Assembly: GCA_963797175.1 (NCBI GenBank)
Contig: CAWCOL010000008.1
Coordinates: forward strand, 313,376-377,375
DNA: 64,000 bases
Direction of reading: 5' to 3'
DNA from: DATLLN01 sp963797175
Lineage (GTDB): Bacteria > Actinomycetota > Thermoleophilia > Gaiellales > JAICJC01
Shown one piece after another: positions 9,127 through 17,147 of this stretch; the first letter of the stretch is position 1, and the number at the start of each line of letters is the position of its first letter. The notes beneath the pieces were generated by a model, which saw only the letters and a list, made by a program, of their open reading frames with translations, was not told where the DNA came from and searched no databases. The translations under genes were made by a program, and so were the position numbers.

Positions 9127-10072
9127 CGGCTGCGCCGTCGAGTTCGCCGGCGGCGACCGGATCGAGTCGCGCCTCGTGCCCGAGGCCGGGTATCCGTTCC
9201 ACCGCTTCGCCGTGCGCGGCCTCGAGCGGTCGCTGTCGCCCGCGCTGCTGCGCTCGCTGTGGACGGCGGGGACGGCTCCGCTGGCGTGCCGCCGGATCCT
9301 GCGCGAGGTGCGCCCCGACGTCGTGTTCGGGGCCGGCGGCTACGTGGCCGGGCCGATGCTGGCGGCCGCGCGGGCGGTGCGGATCCCGGCGGCGCTGCTC
9401 GAGGTGGACGCGCACATGGGGCTCGCCAACCGCCTGGCCGTGCCGCTGGTGCGGCGTGTGTACCTGGCCTTCCCGATCGCCGGCCGGGACGGCGGGCGCT
9501 ACCTGGTCGCGGGCCGGCCGGTGCCACCGCCGGCGACGGGCGTAGCCCGCGACCCGGCGACCGTGCTGGTGTTCGGCGGCAGCCTGGGCGCGCGCCGCCT
9601 GAACGATGCCGCCGTCGCCGCCTGGGGCGGCGCCGACCCGGCTTTCAGGGTTGTCCATATCACTGGCGAGCGCGACGCCGAGCGCTACGGCGACGCCGGG
9701 CGCCCGTGGTACGAGGTGCTCGACTACAGCGCCGAGCTGGGCCGGCTGCTCGCCGCGGCGACGCTGGCCGTCGCCCGTGCCGGCGGCTCCGTGTTCGAGA
9801 TCGCCGCCGCCGGCACGCCCGCGCTGCTGGTGCCGTCGCCCAACGTCACGGCCGACCACCAGAGCGCCAATGCCCGCCACCTGGAGCGGGCTGGCGCGGC
9901 CGTCGTGGTCGCGGACGCCGATCTGACGGCGGACCGGCTCGACCGCGAGGTGCGGGCGCTGCTCGGCGACCCGGCCCGGCTGGCCGCGATGGGCGAGGCG
10001 GCGCGGGCATGGTCGCGTCCGGACGCCGCGCGGGTGATCGCCGACGACCTGCGTAGACTTGTCGGCGGATGA
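9014..10072 (+). CDS. murG: Lipid II synthase MurG (UDP-GlcNAc transferase)
   Basis: A 352-residue GT28-type GT-B glycosyltransferase. The N-terminal loop VAAGGTAGHVVPALAVA, the GGYVAGPM segment, the VFGGSLGARRLN hinge and the C-terminal AGGSVFEIAAAGTPALLVPSP donor-binding motif are all present. It adds GlcNAc to lipid I at the inner face of the membrane. A clear ribosome site (GAGAGGAG, 9003-9010) sits just before ATG 9014 inside the ftsW tail and supports this start over GTG 9053. Confidence 0.96.
   Translation: MPHRTPPNGRAPRVLVAAGGTAGHVVPALAVAAELSASGCAVEFAGGDRIESRLVPEAGYPFHRFAVRGLERSLSPALLRSLWTAGTAPLACRRILREVRPDVVFGAGGYVAGPMLAAARAVRIPAALLEVDAHMGLANRLAVPLVRRVYLAFPIAGRDGGRYLVAGRPVPPPATGVARDPATVLVFGGSLGARRLNDAAVAAWGGADPAFRVVHITGERDAERYGDAGRPWYEVLDYSAELGRLLAAATLAVARAGGSVFEIAAAGTPALLVPSPNVTADHQSANARHLERAGAAVVVADADLTADRLDREVRALLGDPARLAAMGEAARAWSRPDAARVIADDLRRLVGG
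10054..10059 (+). promoter_or_regulatory. Internal -10 box (TAGACT) before murC
   Basis: TAGACT lies 9 bases before the murC ATG, inside the last codons of murG. This matches the TANNNT spacing seen before many starts in the window and suggests a leaderless internal promoter for murC-murB. No convincing -35 is visible, and the base order is also constrained by MurG codons. Confidence 0.45.
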
Positions 10073-11412
10073 GCTTCGCCGATCGACGCTTCCACATGCT
10101 CGGCATCGGTGGGGCGGGCGTCTCGGCGCTCGCCCTGGTCGCCTACGCCTGGGGTTCCGAGGTGACCGGCTGCGACCGCACCGCGTCGCCCTACCTGGAG
10201 CGGCTGGAGCGGTTCGGCATCCCGGTTTCGGTCGGTCACGACCCGGCGCACCTCGAGCCGGGGATGGAGGTGGTCGTCTCGGCGGCGCTGCCGGCCGACG
10301 AGCCGGAGCTGGCCGCCGCCCGCGATCTGGGCCTGCGCCGCCTGCACCGCGCCGAACTGCTGGCCGAGATGGTGCTGTCGCGCCGCTCGATCTGCGTCGC
10401 CGGCGCGCACGGCAAGACGACGACCAGCGCGATGATCGCCTTCGTCGCGATCGAGCTGGGACTCGACCCGACGTTCCTGATCGGCGGCGACGTGCCGCAG
10501 CTGGGCGGCAACGCCGGGCCCGGCGGCGGCACGATGCTGGTGGCCGAGGCCGACGAATCGGACGGCAGCCTGGCGCTGCTGCGGCCGCGCACGGCGGTCG
10601 TCACCAACGTCGAGCTCGACCACCACACGCGGTTCGGATCGCTGGCGGACGTGATGCGGCTGTTCGCCGAGTGGACCGCGGAGCTGCCGGCGGGCGGCGC
10701 GCTGGTCGTGCACGAGTCGCTGACGCTGCCGACGCAGGCGGATGTGCACCGGTTCGGCGGCGGCGAGGTCGAGTGGCAGGTGAGCGCGGTGGAGGTCGGC
10801 CCCGAGGGCACCGGCTTCTGGCTGCGCACGCCCGAGGGCACGCCGGTGCACGTCGCGCTGGCCGTGCCCGGCGCGCACAACGCCCTGAACGCCGCCGCGG
10901 CCATCGCGGCGCTGTCGGCCTCGGCGGAGGTCGACCCGGCCGAGGCGGCGACCGTGCTGTCGCGGTTCACCGGCGTCGGCCGCCGCTTCGAGCGCCGCGG
11001 CGAGCGATCGGGCGCCGTCGTCGTGGACGACTACGCCCACCATCCGACCGAGGTGGCGGCCACCATCGAGGCCGCGCGGGCGCAGGCGCCGGGCCGCGTC
11101 CTGGTCTGCTTCCAGCCGCACCTCTACTCCCGCACGGAGGCCCTGGCCGGGGCGTTCGGGCGCGCGCTGGCCGGCGCGGACGAGGTGGTGGTGACCGACG
11201 TCTACGCCGCGCGCGAGCAGCCGCTGCCGGGCGTCACCGGGCGGCTGGTGGTGGACGCGGTCAGCGAGGCGCGGCCGGGGATGCCGCTGGCCTGGCAGCC
11301 GACCGTCGAGCTGGCAGCCGCCTACCTGGCGGGCCGTCTGCACGAGGGCGACGTGCTGCTGACGGTCGGCGCCGGCGACGTTCGCCGCGTGGGCGACCTG
11401 CTGCTGGCGTGA
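10069..11412 (+). CDS. murC: UDP-N-acetylmuramate:L-alanine ligase MurC
   Basis: A 447-residue Mur ligase with N-terminal MLGIGGAGVSALA, ATP loop GAHGKTTT (residues about 112-119), EADESDGS, NVELDHHTRFG, GVGRRFERRG, DDYAHHPTEV and FQPHLYSRT. It adds the first L-alanine to UDP-MurNAc in the cytoplasm. The ATG overlaps the murG stop by four bases, and a -10-like TAGACT lies just upstream. Confidence 0.97.
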   Translation: MSFADRRFHMLGIGGAGVSALALVAYAWGSEVTGCDRTASPYLERLERFGIPVSVGHDPAHLEPGMEVVVSAALPADEPELAAARDLGLRRLHRAELLAEMVLSRRSICVAGAHGKTTTSAMIAFVAIELGLDPTFLIGGDVPQLGGNAGPGGGTMLVAEADESDGSLALLRPRTAVVTNVELDHHTRFGSLADVMRLFAEWTAELPAGGALVVHESLTLPTQADVHRFGGGEVEWQVSAVEVGPEGTGFWLRTPEGTPVHVALAVPGAHNALNAAAAIAALSASAEVDPAEAATVLSRFTGVGRRFERRGERSGAVVVDDYAHHPTEVAATIEAARAQAPGRVLVCFQPHLYSRTEALAGAFGRALAGADEVVVTDVYAAREQPLPGVTGRLVVDAVSEARPGMPLAWQPTVELAAAYLAGRLHEGDVLLTVGAGDVRRVGDLLLA

Positions 11413-12305
11413 GCGCCCCGCGGTTCGCCACCCCAGGCTACCCGATGTCGAAGCTGACGACGGTCGGCACGGGCGGGCCGGCGCGCTGGTTCGCGCGGCC
11501 GCGCACCGTGGACGAGCTGCGCGAGCTGCTGGCGTGGGCGGCGGCCGAGCGCCACGACATCGCCGTGATCGGGCTGGGCTCGAACCTGCTCGTCGCCGAC
11601 GCCGGCTACGACGGCGTGGCGGTGCGCCTGGCCGGCGAGCTGGCGGCGGTGGCCCGGGAGGGCGAGCGCCGGATCCGCGCGGGCGGCGGGGCCTCGCTGG
11701 CCGTGGTCGTCCGCCGCGCCCAGGAGTGGGGGCTGTCCGGCGTCGAGTTCGGCTGCGCGATCCCCGGCACGGCCGGCGGCGCGGTGCGGATGAATGCCGG
11801 TGCCTACGGTGGCGAGCTGCGCGACGTGCTGGCCGAGGCGCTGGTGGTCTCGGCTGGGCGCGAGCGGCGCGGCGGGCCGGAGCAGCTCGCGATGCGCTAC
11901 CGCGGCTCCAACGTCGCCGAGGGTGAGGTGGTGGCCGAGGCGGTGCTCGAGCTCGAGCCGGCCGACCCGGCGGAGATCCGCGCCACCGTCCGGTCGATGC
12001 AGGACCGGCGGCGGGCGGCCCAGCCGCAGAAGGTGCGGACGTTCGGGAGCGTGTGGCAGAACCCGGGCGGCGAGCTGACGGCCGGGCAGCTGCTCGAGCG
12101 CTGCGAACTGAAGGGCTTCACCATCGGCGGCGCGCGGATCTCGCCCGTGCACGCCAACTTCATCGAGAACCTGGGCGACGCGCGCTCCGCGGACGTGCTG
12201 GCGCTGATGGCCGAGGCACGCGACAGGGCGCGCGAGCGCTTCGGCGTCGAGCTGCACCACGAGGTGCAGATGCTGGGCCCGATCGCGCTGCCCGGCGAGG
12301 GATGA
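11409..12305 (+). CDS. murB: UDP-N-acetylenolpyruvoylglucosamine reductase MurB
   Basis: A 298-residue flavoprotein with the FAD-binding elements TTVGTGGPARWFARP and VIGLGSNLLVAD, the type I signature GCAIPGTAGGAVRMNAGAYG, the YRGSN segment, and FGSVWQNP and SPVHANFIEN near the C-terminus with the catalytic Ser and Asn/Glu region. It reduces UDP-GlcNAc-enolpyruvate to UDP-MurNAc using NADPH. murB placed between murC and ftsQ is common in Gram-positive dcw clusters. GTG 11409 overlaps the murC stop. Confidence 0.96.
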   Translation: MSAPRFATPGYPMSKLTTVGTGGPARWFARPRTVDELRELLAWAAAERHDIAVIGLGSNLLVADAGYDGVAVRLAGELAAVAREGERRIRAGGGASLAVVVRRAQEWGLSGVEFGCAIPGTAGGAVRMNAGAYGGELRDVLAEALVVSAGRERRGGPEQLAMRYRGSNVAEGEVVAEAVLELEPADPAEIRATVRSMQDRRRAAQPQKVRTFGSVWQNPGGELTAGQLLERCELKGFTIGGARISPVHANFIENLGDARSADVLALMAEARDRARERFGVELHHEVQMLGPIALPGEG

Positions 12306-12356
12306 GAGCCGGAGCGAGGAGTAGGAATCCGGGCCGCGATCGCGAACTTCGCGCCC

Positions 12357-13169
12357 ATGCAGGTGGTTGCGGGAGTCGAGAACGGGTTGATGGCGCGACG
12401 CCGTGCGCTGACCCGGTCGCAGGGGCGGCGCCGGCTGGCCCTGCTGCTGGCGCTGGCCGCCGCCGTGGCGGCCGTCGGCGGCTACTGGGTGTTGCGCGCC
12501 TCCTCCGCGTTCGAGGTGACCGGCGTGCAGGTGGCCGGCGCCCCGCCGAAGCTGAGCGGCCAGATCGAGGCCGCCGTCGCCGCCGAGACCCACGGCCGGA
12601 GCCTGCTGGGCATGGACGCCTCGTCGATCGCCCAGCGGGTCGAGCGGATCCCGTTCGTGCGCTCGGCGACCGTTGACCGCGCCTTCCCGCACACGCTGGC
12701 CGTCCACGTCCGGGTCTACCACCCGCGCGCGTACGCGACGATCGGCAGCCAGGGGTACCTGATCGCCGCCGATGGGCGCGTGCTGGGCGCCGTCAAGAAG
12801 GCGCCGCTGCATGTGGCCGGGGTGTCGCTGCCCGACGGGACGACGCTCACGATCGGCAGCGTCGCCGGCGATGAGAACGTCGCTGCGGCGCTCAGCGTGC
12901 TCTCGGCCGCGACGCCCGCCTTCGTCAACGACGTCGGCCGGATCACGCAGCTGATCCCGCGCTCGGGGACGATCACGGCGGTGGTCGGCCGGCACATCCA
13001 GCTGCGGTTCGGCGCGCCCGAGGGGCTGCCCGAGAAGATGGCCGTGGTGGAGCGCGTGATGCGCCGGATCCAGGGCGCCCAGCGCACCAACATGGCCTAC
13101 CTCGACGTGTCCGCGCCCGGCCGCCCGGCGCTCGGGATGCGCACCACCTCAGTCTCGACTACAGGGTGA
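12357..13169 (+). CDS. ftsQ: Cell division protein FtsQ/DivIB
   Basis: A 270-residue bitopic protein. A basic N-terminus precedes one membrane helix (about residues 24-43, LALLLALAAAVAAVGGYWVL). An extracytoplasmic POTRA domain follows (FEVTGVQVAGAP...IPFVRSATVDRAFPHTLAVHVRVYHPRAYA), then the FtsQ-type domain. FtsQ organises FtsL and FtsB at the septum. ATG 12357 follows a 51-base gap; ATG 12390 is a possible alternative start nearer the basic tail. The gene ends 178 bases before ftsZ. Confidence 0.93.
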   Translation: MQVVAGVENGLMARRRALTRSQGRRRLALLLALAAAVAAVGGYWVLRASSAFEVTGVQVAGAPPKLSGQIEAAVAAETHGRSLLGMDASSIAQRVERIPFVRSATVDRAFPHTLAVHVRVYHPRAYATIGSQGYLIAADGRVLGAVKKAPLHVAGVSLPDGTTLTIGSVAGDENVAAALSVLSAATPAFVNDVGRITQLIPRSGTITAVVGRHIQLRFGAPEGLPEKMAVVERVMRRIQGAQRTNMAYLDVSAPGRPALGMRTTSVSTTG

Positions 13170-13184
13170 GACTTGATGGTCTCA
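13167..13184. repeat. Perfect inverted repeat upstream of the ftsZ promoter
   Basis: Six-base arms TGAGAC and GTCTCA separated by six bases. The repeat starts on the last codon of ftsQ and ends 8 bases before the -35 box of the ftsZ promoter. Position and symmetry would suit an operator for a dimeric regulator, but a short palindrome can arise by chance in GC-rich DNA. Confidence 0.35.
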
Positions 13185-13192
13185 GGTTCCTC

Positions 13193-13221
13193 TTGACACG
13201 TAGGCTTCAGGCCGGTACCCT
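13193..13221 (+). promoter_or_regulatory. Sigma-70-type promoter for ftsZ
   Basis: A perfect -35 TTGACA (13193-13198), a 17-base spacer and -10 TACCCT (13216-13221). Transcription would start near 13228, giving a leader of about 120 bases before the ftsZ ATG. It is the best-formed promoter in the dcw region and lets ftsZ be expressed above the level of the upstream operon, a common arrangement. Confidence 0.75.
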
Positions 13222-13347
13222 CCTTCCGACGCCCCAGGGCGGCCGACCGACATCGGCCTGCCACGAGGGCTCAACGTGTTTTTGGGATCAGCCTCATGCT
13301 CGACGTGAGGAAGAGGTGCTCGGGCGCCCGAACCCGGAGGTTGGACG

Positions 13348-14451
13348 ATGAGGGATCAGAGCGGCAACTACCTGGCGGTCATCAAGGTCGTCGGCGTCGG
13401 CGGTGGCGGCACCAACGCGGTCAACCGGATGGTGGACGCCGGCCTGCGCGGGGTCGAGTTCATCGCCGTCAACACGGACGCCCAGGCGCTGCTCATGTGC
13501 GACGCCGACGTCAAGATCCACATCGGCTCCAAGATCACTCGCGGCCTCGGCGCGGGCGCCGATCCGGACATCGGCCGCGAGGCGGCGATGGAGAGCCGGG
13601 ACGAGCTGAAGGAGGCGCTGAAGGGCGCCGACATGGTGTTCGTCACCGCAGGCAAGGGCGGCGGCACCGGCACCGGCGCGGCCCCGGTGATCGCCGAGAT
13701 CGCCCGCGAGCTGGGTGCCCTCACCGTCGGCGTCGTCACCCGGCCGTTCTCGTTCGAGGGGCGCAAGCGGGCCGACCAGGCCGACTCCGGCATCAAGACG
13801 CTGCGGGAGAAGGTGGACACCCTCATCATCATCCCCAACGACCGGCTGCTCCAGGTCGTCGAGAAGCGGACGTCGATCGTGGACGCCTTCCGCATCGCCG
13901 ACGACGTGCTGCGCCAGGGCGTGCAGGGCATCACCGACCTGATCACGGTGCCCGGCCTGATCAACCTCGACTTCGCGGACGTGCGCACGATCATGCGCGA
14001 CGCCGGGTCGGCGCTGATGGGCATCGGCATCGCCGGCGGCGAGAACCGCGCCGGGGAGGCCGCCCGGGCCGCGATCTCCTCGCCGCTGCTGGAGGCCTCC
14101 GTCGAGGGCGCCACCGGCATCCTGCTGAACATCACGGGCGGCCCGGAGATGGGGCTGTTCGAGGTCAACGAGGCCGCCGAGATCATCGGCTCCGCTTCCG
14201 ACCAGGACGCCAACATCATCTTCGGCGCCGTCATCGACGAGTCGATGGGCGACCAGGTGCGGGTGACGGTGATCGCGACCGGCTTCGACAAGCGCGGGAC
14301 GCGGCCGGCGGCCGCCTTCGCCGGCAGCTCGTTCCGGTCGGAGCGGCGCGAGCCGTCCACCTCCGCAGCCGAGGCGCTGGAGAGCACGCTGCCGTCGATC
14401 GACCTGCCCGGCGACTCGCTCGAGATCCCGTCCTTCCTGCGCGAGGACTGA
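13348..14451 (+). CDS. ftsZ: Cell division GTPase FtsZ
   Basis: A 367-residue tubulin-like GTPase that builds the Z-ring. Seen: GVGGGGTNAVNRM near the N-terminus, the G-box GGGTGTGAAP at residues 104-113, and the catalytic T7 loop NLDFADV (Asn206, Asp208, Asp211). The conserved C-terminal peptide, ending LEIPSFLRED, is the docking site for membrane tethers. GGAGG (from about 13336) gives a good ribosome site. FtsA is absent, and the usual downstream sepF/pgeF/yggS block is not next to ftsZ here. Confidence 0.98.
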   Translation: MRDQSGNYLAVIKVVGVGGGGTNAVNRMVDAGLRGVEFIAVNTDAQALLMCDADVKIHIGSKITRGLGAGADPDIGREAAMESRDELKEALKGADMVFVTAGKGGGTGTGAAPVIAEIARELGALTVGVVTRPFSFEGRKRADQADSGIKTLREKVDTLIIIPNDRLLQVVEKRTSIVDAFRIADDVLRQGVQGITDLITVPGLINLDFADVRTIMRDAGSALMGIGIAGGENRAGEAARAAISSPLLEASVEGATGILLNITGGPEMGLFEVNEAAEIIGSASDQDANIIFGAVIDESMGDQVRVTVIATGFDKRGTRPAAAFAGSSFRSERREPSTSAAEALESTLPSIDLPGDSLEIPSFLRED

Positions 14452-14501
14452 TCGCCGTTTCCCACGCTTGAGGTGCGCGCCCCGGGTGCCGATGATCTGG
14501 G

Positions 14502-15515
14502 GTGGCTCCAGCCAACCTTCTGCAGGCATTGTTCGACCTGTCCGCAGCGCTCTCCTCGACGCTCGAGCTGGAGGAGGTGCTGGCGGGCTTCACCGCCCGT
14601 GCCGCCGAGCTGACCGGCTCGACGTCCGCGGAGCTGTCGCTGCTGTCCGCTGACGGCGAGACGGTGATCATGCTGACCGACTGGTCGGGCAACTGGTCGT
14701 CCACCGTCGGCGAGGCGTACAGCGAGGCCGGGGAGACCTACCCGGTCGCGCGGTTCGCCACCATCCGCCGCGTGCTCGAGGACCAGCGGCCCGAGCAGTG
14801 CCGCGTGGCCGACACCTGGGCCGAGCAGGAGCTGCGCGACTCGATCGTGCAGTACGGGATCGCCAGCTCGCTGATGCTGCCGCTGGTCTCGCGCGGCGAC
14901 ACGATCGGCCTGATGGAGGTCGTGGACAGCCGCGACCGCGAATGGCAGCCGTTCGACGTCGACCTCTGCCAGGCGCTCTGCAACGTCGTCGCGCCGGCTG
15001 TGCGCAACGCCCTGCTCTACGAGGAGATGCGCGACGCGGCCCGCCGCGACCAGCTGACCGGGCTGTTCAACCGGCGGTCGTTCGACGAGCGGCTGCACGA
15101 CGAGGCCGCCGCCCGCGGCGACCTGTCGGGCATCGCCCTGCTGCTGCTCGACCTGGACGGCCTCAAGCGGATCAACGATTCGGCCGGCGGCCACCTCGCC
15201 GGCGACGACGCGCTGCGCCTGTGCGCGGACGTCATCTCCCGGTCGATCCGCGGCGGCGACGGCGCCTACCGGATCGGCGGCGACGAGTTCGCGGTGGTGC
15301 TGACCGGCGCGTCCGAGGCGGACGCGATGCGGGTCGCCGACCGGATCGTCGAGCGGGTTGCCGAGGCGGGCAGCGGGATCAGCATGTCGGCCGGCGTCGC
15401 CGTCGGCCGCCGCGGCGGCGACTCGGGCGACTCGCTCTACCGCCTGGCCGACCGTGCCGCGTACCGCGCGAAGCACGCCGGAGGCGGCCGCACGGAGCTC
15501 GCGCCCGCCGCCTGA
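14502..15515 (+). CDS. Diguanylate cyclase with GAF sensor domain
   Basis: A soluble 337-residue protein. The N-terminal GAF domain covers about residues 5-165 (LMLPLVSRGDTIGLMEVVD core). The C-terminal GGDEF domain covers about residues 175-330, with DQLTGLFNRRSFDERL at its start and an intact active site RIGGDEF. The product-inhibition I-site RxxD (RGGD) lies five residues before GGDEF. It should make cyclic di-GMP from two GTP. The GAF domain closely resembles that of the GGDEF-EAL protein at 51322-53544, so the two are likely paralogous sensors. The GTG start is chosen because it opens the GAF helix; no ribosome site is obvious. Confidence 0.9.
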   Translation: MAPANLLQALFDLSAALSSTLELEEVLAGFTARAAELTGSTSAELSLLSADGETVIMLTDWSGNWSSTVGEAYSEAGETYPVARFATIRRVLEDQRPEQCRVADTWAEQELRDSIVQYGIASSLMLPLVSRGDTIGLMEVVDSRDREWQPFDVDLCQALCNVVAPAVRNALLYEEMRDAARRDQLTGLFNRRSFDERLHDEAAARGDLSGIALLLLDLDGLKRINDSAGGHLAGDDALRLCADVISRSIRGGDGAYRIGGDEFAVVLTGASEADAMRVADRIVERVAEAGSGISMSAGVAVGRRGGDSGDSLYRLADRAAYRAKHAGGGRTELAPAA

Positions 15516-15522
15516 GCGATCC

Positions 15523-15550
15523 TCGACAGCGGGCGGAGCCGCACTACAAT
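15523..15550 (+). promoter_or_regulatory. Strong promoter for the gcv operon leader
   Basis: -35 TCGACA (15523-15528), a 16-base spacer and -10 TACAAT (15545-15550): five of six consensus bases in each box. Transcription would start near 15557 and produce a leader of about 130 bases before gcvT. A second -10-like TAGACT (15675-15680) lies 10 bases before the gcvT ATG and could give a leaderless transcript. Confidence 0.65.
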
Positions 15551-15690
15551 GCCCCGGCAACCGTGTGGCGGGCACTCTGCCTCCCGGTTGGCCCTTGACG
15601 CGAGCGCCCCGGTGGTCGTTCCGGCCGCCGGGGCGTCGTCGTTCCGAAGGTCGTCATCCGGGCGGGCCACCGACTAGACTGCCGCTCCGG
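15551..15690 (+). ncRNA. Structured 5' leader of gcvT, class unknown
   Basis: The leader can form two stable hairpins. The first pairs GGCAACCG (15556-15563) with CGGTT-G-GCC (15585-15593) and holds an inner GGCA/TGCC stem. The second is an 11-bp GC stem, 15605-15615 with 15625-15635, with one G-U pair and a 9-base loop. There is no T-run after the second stem. The bases do not match the glycine riboswitch core (no CUCUCAGG element), although a CCGAAGG string occurs. It may be an attenuator or regulatory RNA controlling glycine cleavage; this is inference. Confidence 0.35.
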
Positions 15691-16758
15691 ATGCACGAGG
15701 AGACCGCGCTCCGACGGACGCCCCTCCACGACCGCCACGTTGCGGCCGGTGCGCGGATCGTTCCCTTCGCCGGCTGGGAGATGCCGCTGCAGTACGAGGG
15801 CATCATCCCCGAGCACCGGGCGGTGCGCTCGGGCGCCGGCGTCTTCGACGTCTCCCACATGGGCCAGCTCGAGGTGCGCGGGCCGCAGGCGCTGCGCTTC
15901 GGGCAGGCGGCGCTCTCCAACGACCTCGACCGGATCGGCGAGGGGCACGCCCAGTACACGCTCCTGCTGAACGAGGAGGGGTGCCCGATCGACGACCTGA
16001 TCGTCTACCGGTTCGCCGACGACCACCTGCTCCTCGTGGTCAACGCCTCGCGCACCTCGGCCGACCGCGGCTGGCTGCGGGAGGGGCTCCCCGACGGCGT
16101 CGAGCTGGACGACCGCTCGCTGGAGCTGGCGATGCTGGCGCTGCAGGGACCGGCCGCACTCGGCCTGGTCGAGCTGCCCGAGCTGCCGCCGTTCGGCTTC
16201 ACGCGCGCGGACGTGTGTGGCGTCTCCACGCTCGTCTGCCGGACGGGCTACACCGGTGAGCCAGGCGTCGAGCTGATCTGCGAGCCGGACGCCGTGGTGC
16301 CGCTGTGGGATGCGCTGGTCGCGGCCGGCGCGACGCCGTGCGGGCTGGGCGCGCGCGACACGCTGCGCCTGGAGGTCTGCTACCCGCTGTATGGCAACGA
16401 CCTGTCGCTGGAGCGGACGGCGCTCGAGGGCGGGCTGGGCTGGGCGTGCGGGCTGGACTCCAAGGACTTCGTCGGCGCCGCGGCCCTGCGCGCGCAGCGC
16501 GAGGCCGGCGGCTACGACCGCCTGGTCGCGTTCCGGATGGTCGATCGCGCGATCCCGCGCCAGGGGATGACGATCGGCCACCGCGGCGTTGTCACCAGCG
16601 GCACCATGTCACCGTCGCTTGGCGTCGGTATCGGGATGGGGTACGTCCCGTCCACCGAGTCGATGCCCGGCACGCCCATCGAGATCGACGTCCGCGGCCG
16701 CACCGCGGCCGCCGAGGTCGCCAAGAAGCCCATGTACTCCAAGGAGAACGCACCATGA
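15691..16758 (+). CDS. gcvT: Aminomethyltransferase, glycine cleavage T protein
   Basis: A 355-residue T protein. Family signatures are VPFAGWEMPLQYEG, FDVSHMGQLEVRG, DDLIVYR, RTGYTGEPGVEL and GARDTLRLE, and a C-terminal barrel with VTSGTMSPSLGVGIGMGYV. It releases ammonia from the aminomethyl-lipoyl H protein and passes the methylene group to tetrahydrofolate. It is first of four overlapping genes. ATG 15691 is supported by TAGACT 10 bases upstream. Confidence 0.97.
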   Translation: MHEETALRRTPLHDRHVAAGARIVPFAGWEMPLQYEGIIPEHRAVRSGAGVFDVSHMGQLEVRGPQALRFGQAALSNDLDRIGEGHAQYTLLLNEEGCPIDDLIVYRFADDHLLLVVNASRTSADRGWLREGLPDGVELDDRSLELAMLALQGPAALGLVELPELPPFGFTRADVCGVSTLVCRTGYTGEPGVELICEPDAVVPLWDALVAAGATPCGLGARDTLRLEVCYPLYGNDLSLERTALEGGLGWACGLDSKDFVGAAALRAQREAGGYDRLVAFRMVDRAIPRQGMTIGHRGVVTSGTMSPSLGVGIGMGYVPSTESMPGTPIEIDVRGRTAAAEVAKKPMYSKENAP

Positions 16759-17147
16759 CCGAAGCCGGCTACCCGTCCGACCTGCGCTACAACGAGGCCC
16801 ACGACTGGGTACGGGTCGAAGGGGACGTGGCGACGTTCGGGATCACCTGGTACGCGCAGGACACGCTGGGCGAGGTCGTGTACTTCAGCCCGTCCGAGGT
16901 CGGCGCGCAGATCGAGCAGAACGGCGAGTACGGCGAGCTGGAGTCGACCAAGGCGGTGTCCACGCTGGTCGCGCCGGTGTCCGGCGAGCTGATCGAGGCG
17001 AACGAGGCGCTGGAGGGCTCCGAGTCCACGATCAACGACGATCCCTACGGCGCCGGCTGGCTGATCAAGGTGCGGCTGGGCGATCCCTCCGAGCTGGACG
17101 GCCTGATGGACGCAGACGCCTACAGCGCGTTCGTGGCGGAGCAGTGA
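16755..17147 (+). CDS. gcvH: Glycine cleavage system H protein
   Basis: A 130-residue lipoyl carrier that shuttles the aminomethyl group between P, T and L proteins. The HDWVRVEGDVATFGIT start, the GEVVYFSPSEVG strand and the lipoylation site ESTKAVS with Lys66 are clear, followed by NDDPYGAGWLIKV. The ATG overlaps the gcvT stop (ATGA) and the stop overlaps gcvPA. Confidence 0.98.
   Translation: MTEAGYPSDLRYNEAHDWVRVEGDVATFGITWYAQDTLGEVVYFSPSEVGAQIEQNGEYGELESTKAVSTLVAPVSGELIEANEALEGSESTINDDPYGAGWLIKVRLGDPSELDGLMDADAYSAFVAEQ

Noticed and set aside
13166..13351. A 61-codon open frame between ftsQ and ftsZ
   Set aside because: It lies across the ftsZ promoter and leader, overlaps both neighbours, and has no coding character.
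15551..15690. SAM-I or glycine riboswitch before gcvT
   Set aside because: CCGGCAACCG and CCGAAGG strings occur, but the remaining core elements of both classes are missing; kept only as an unclassified leader.
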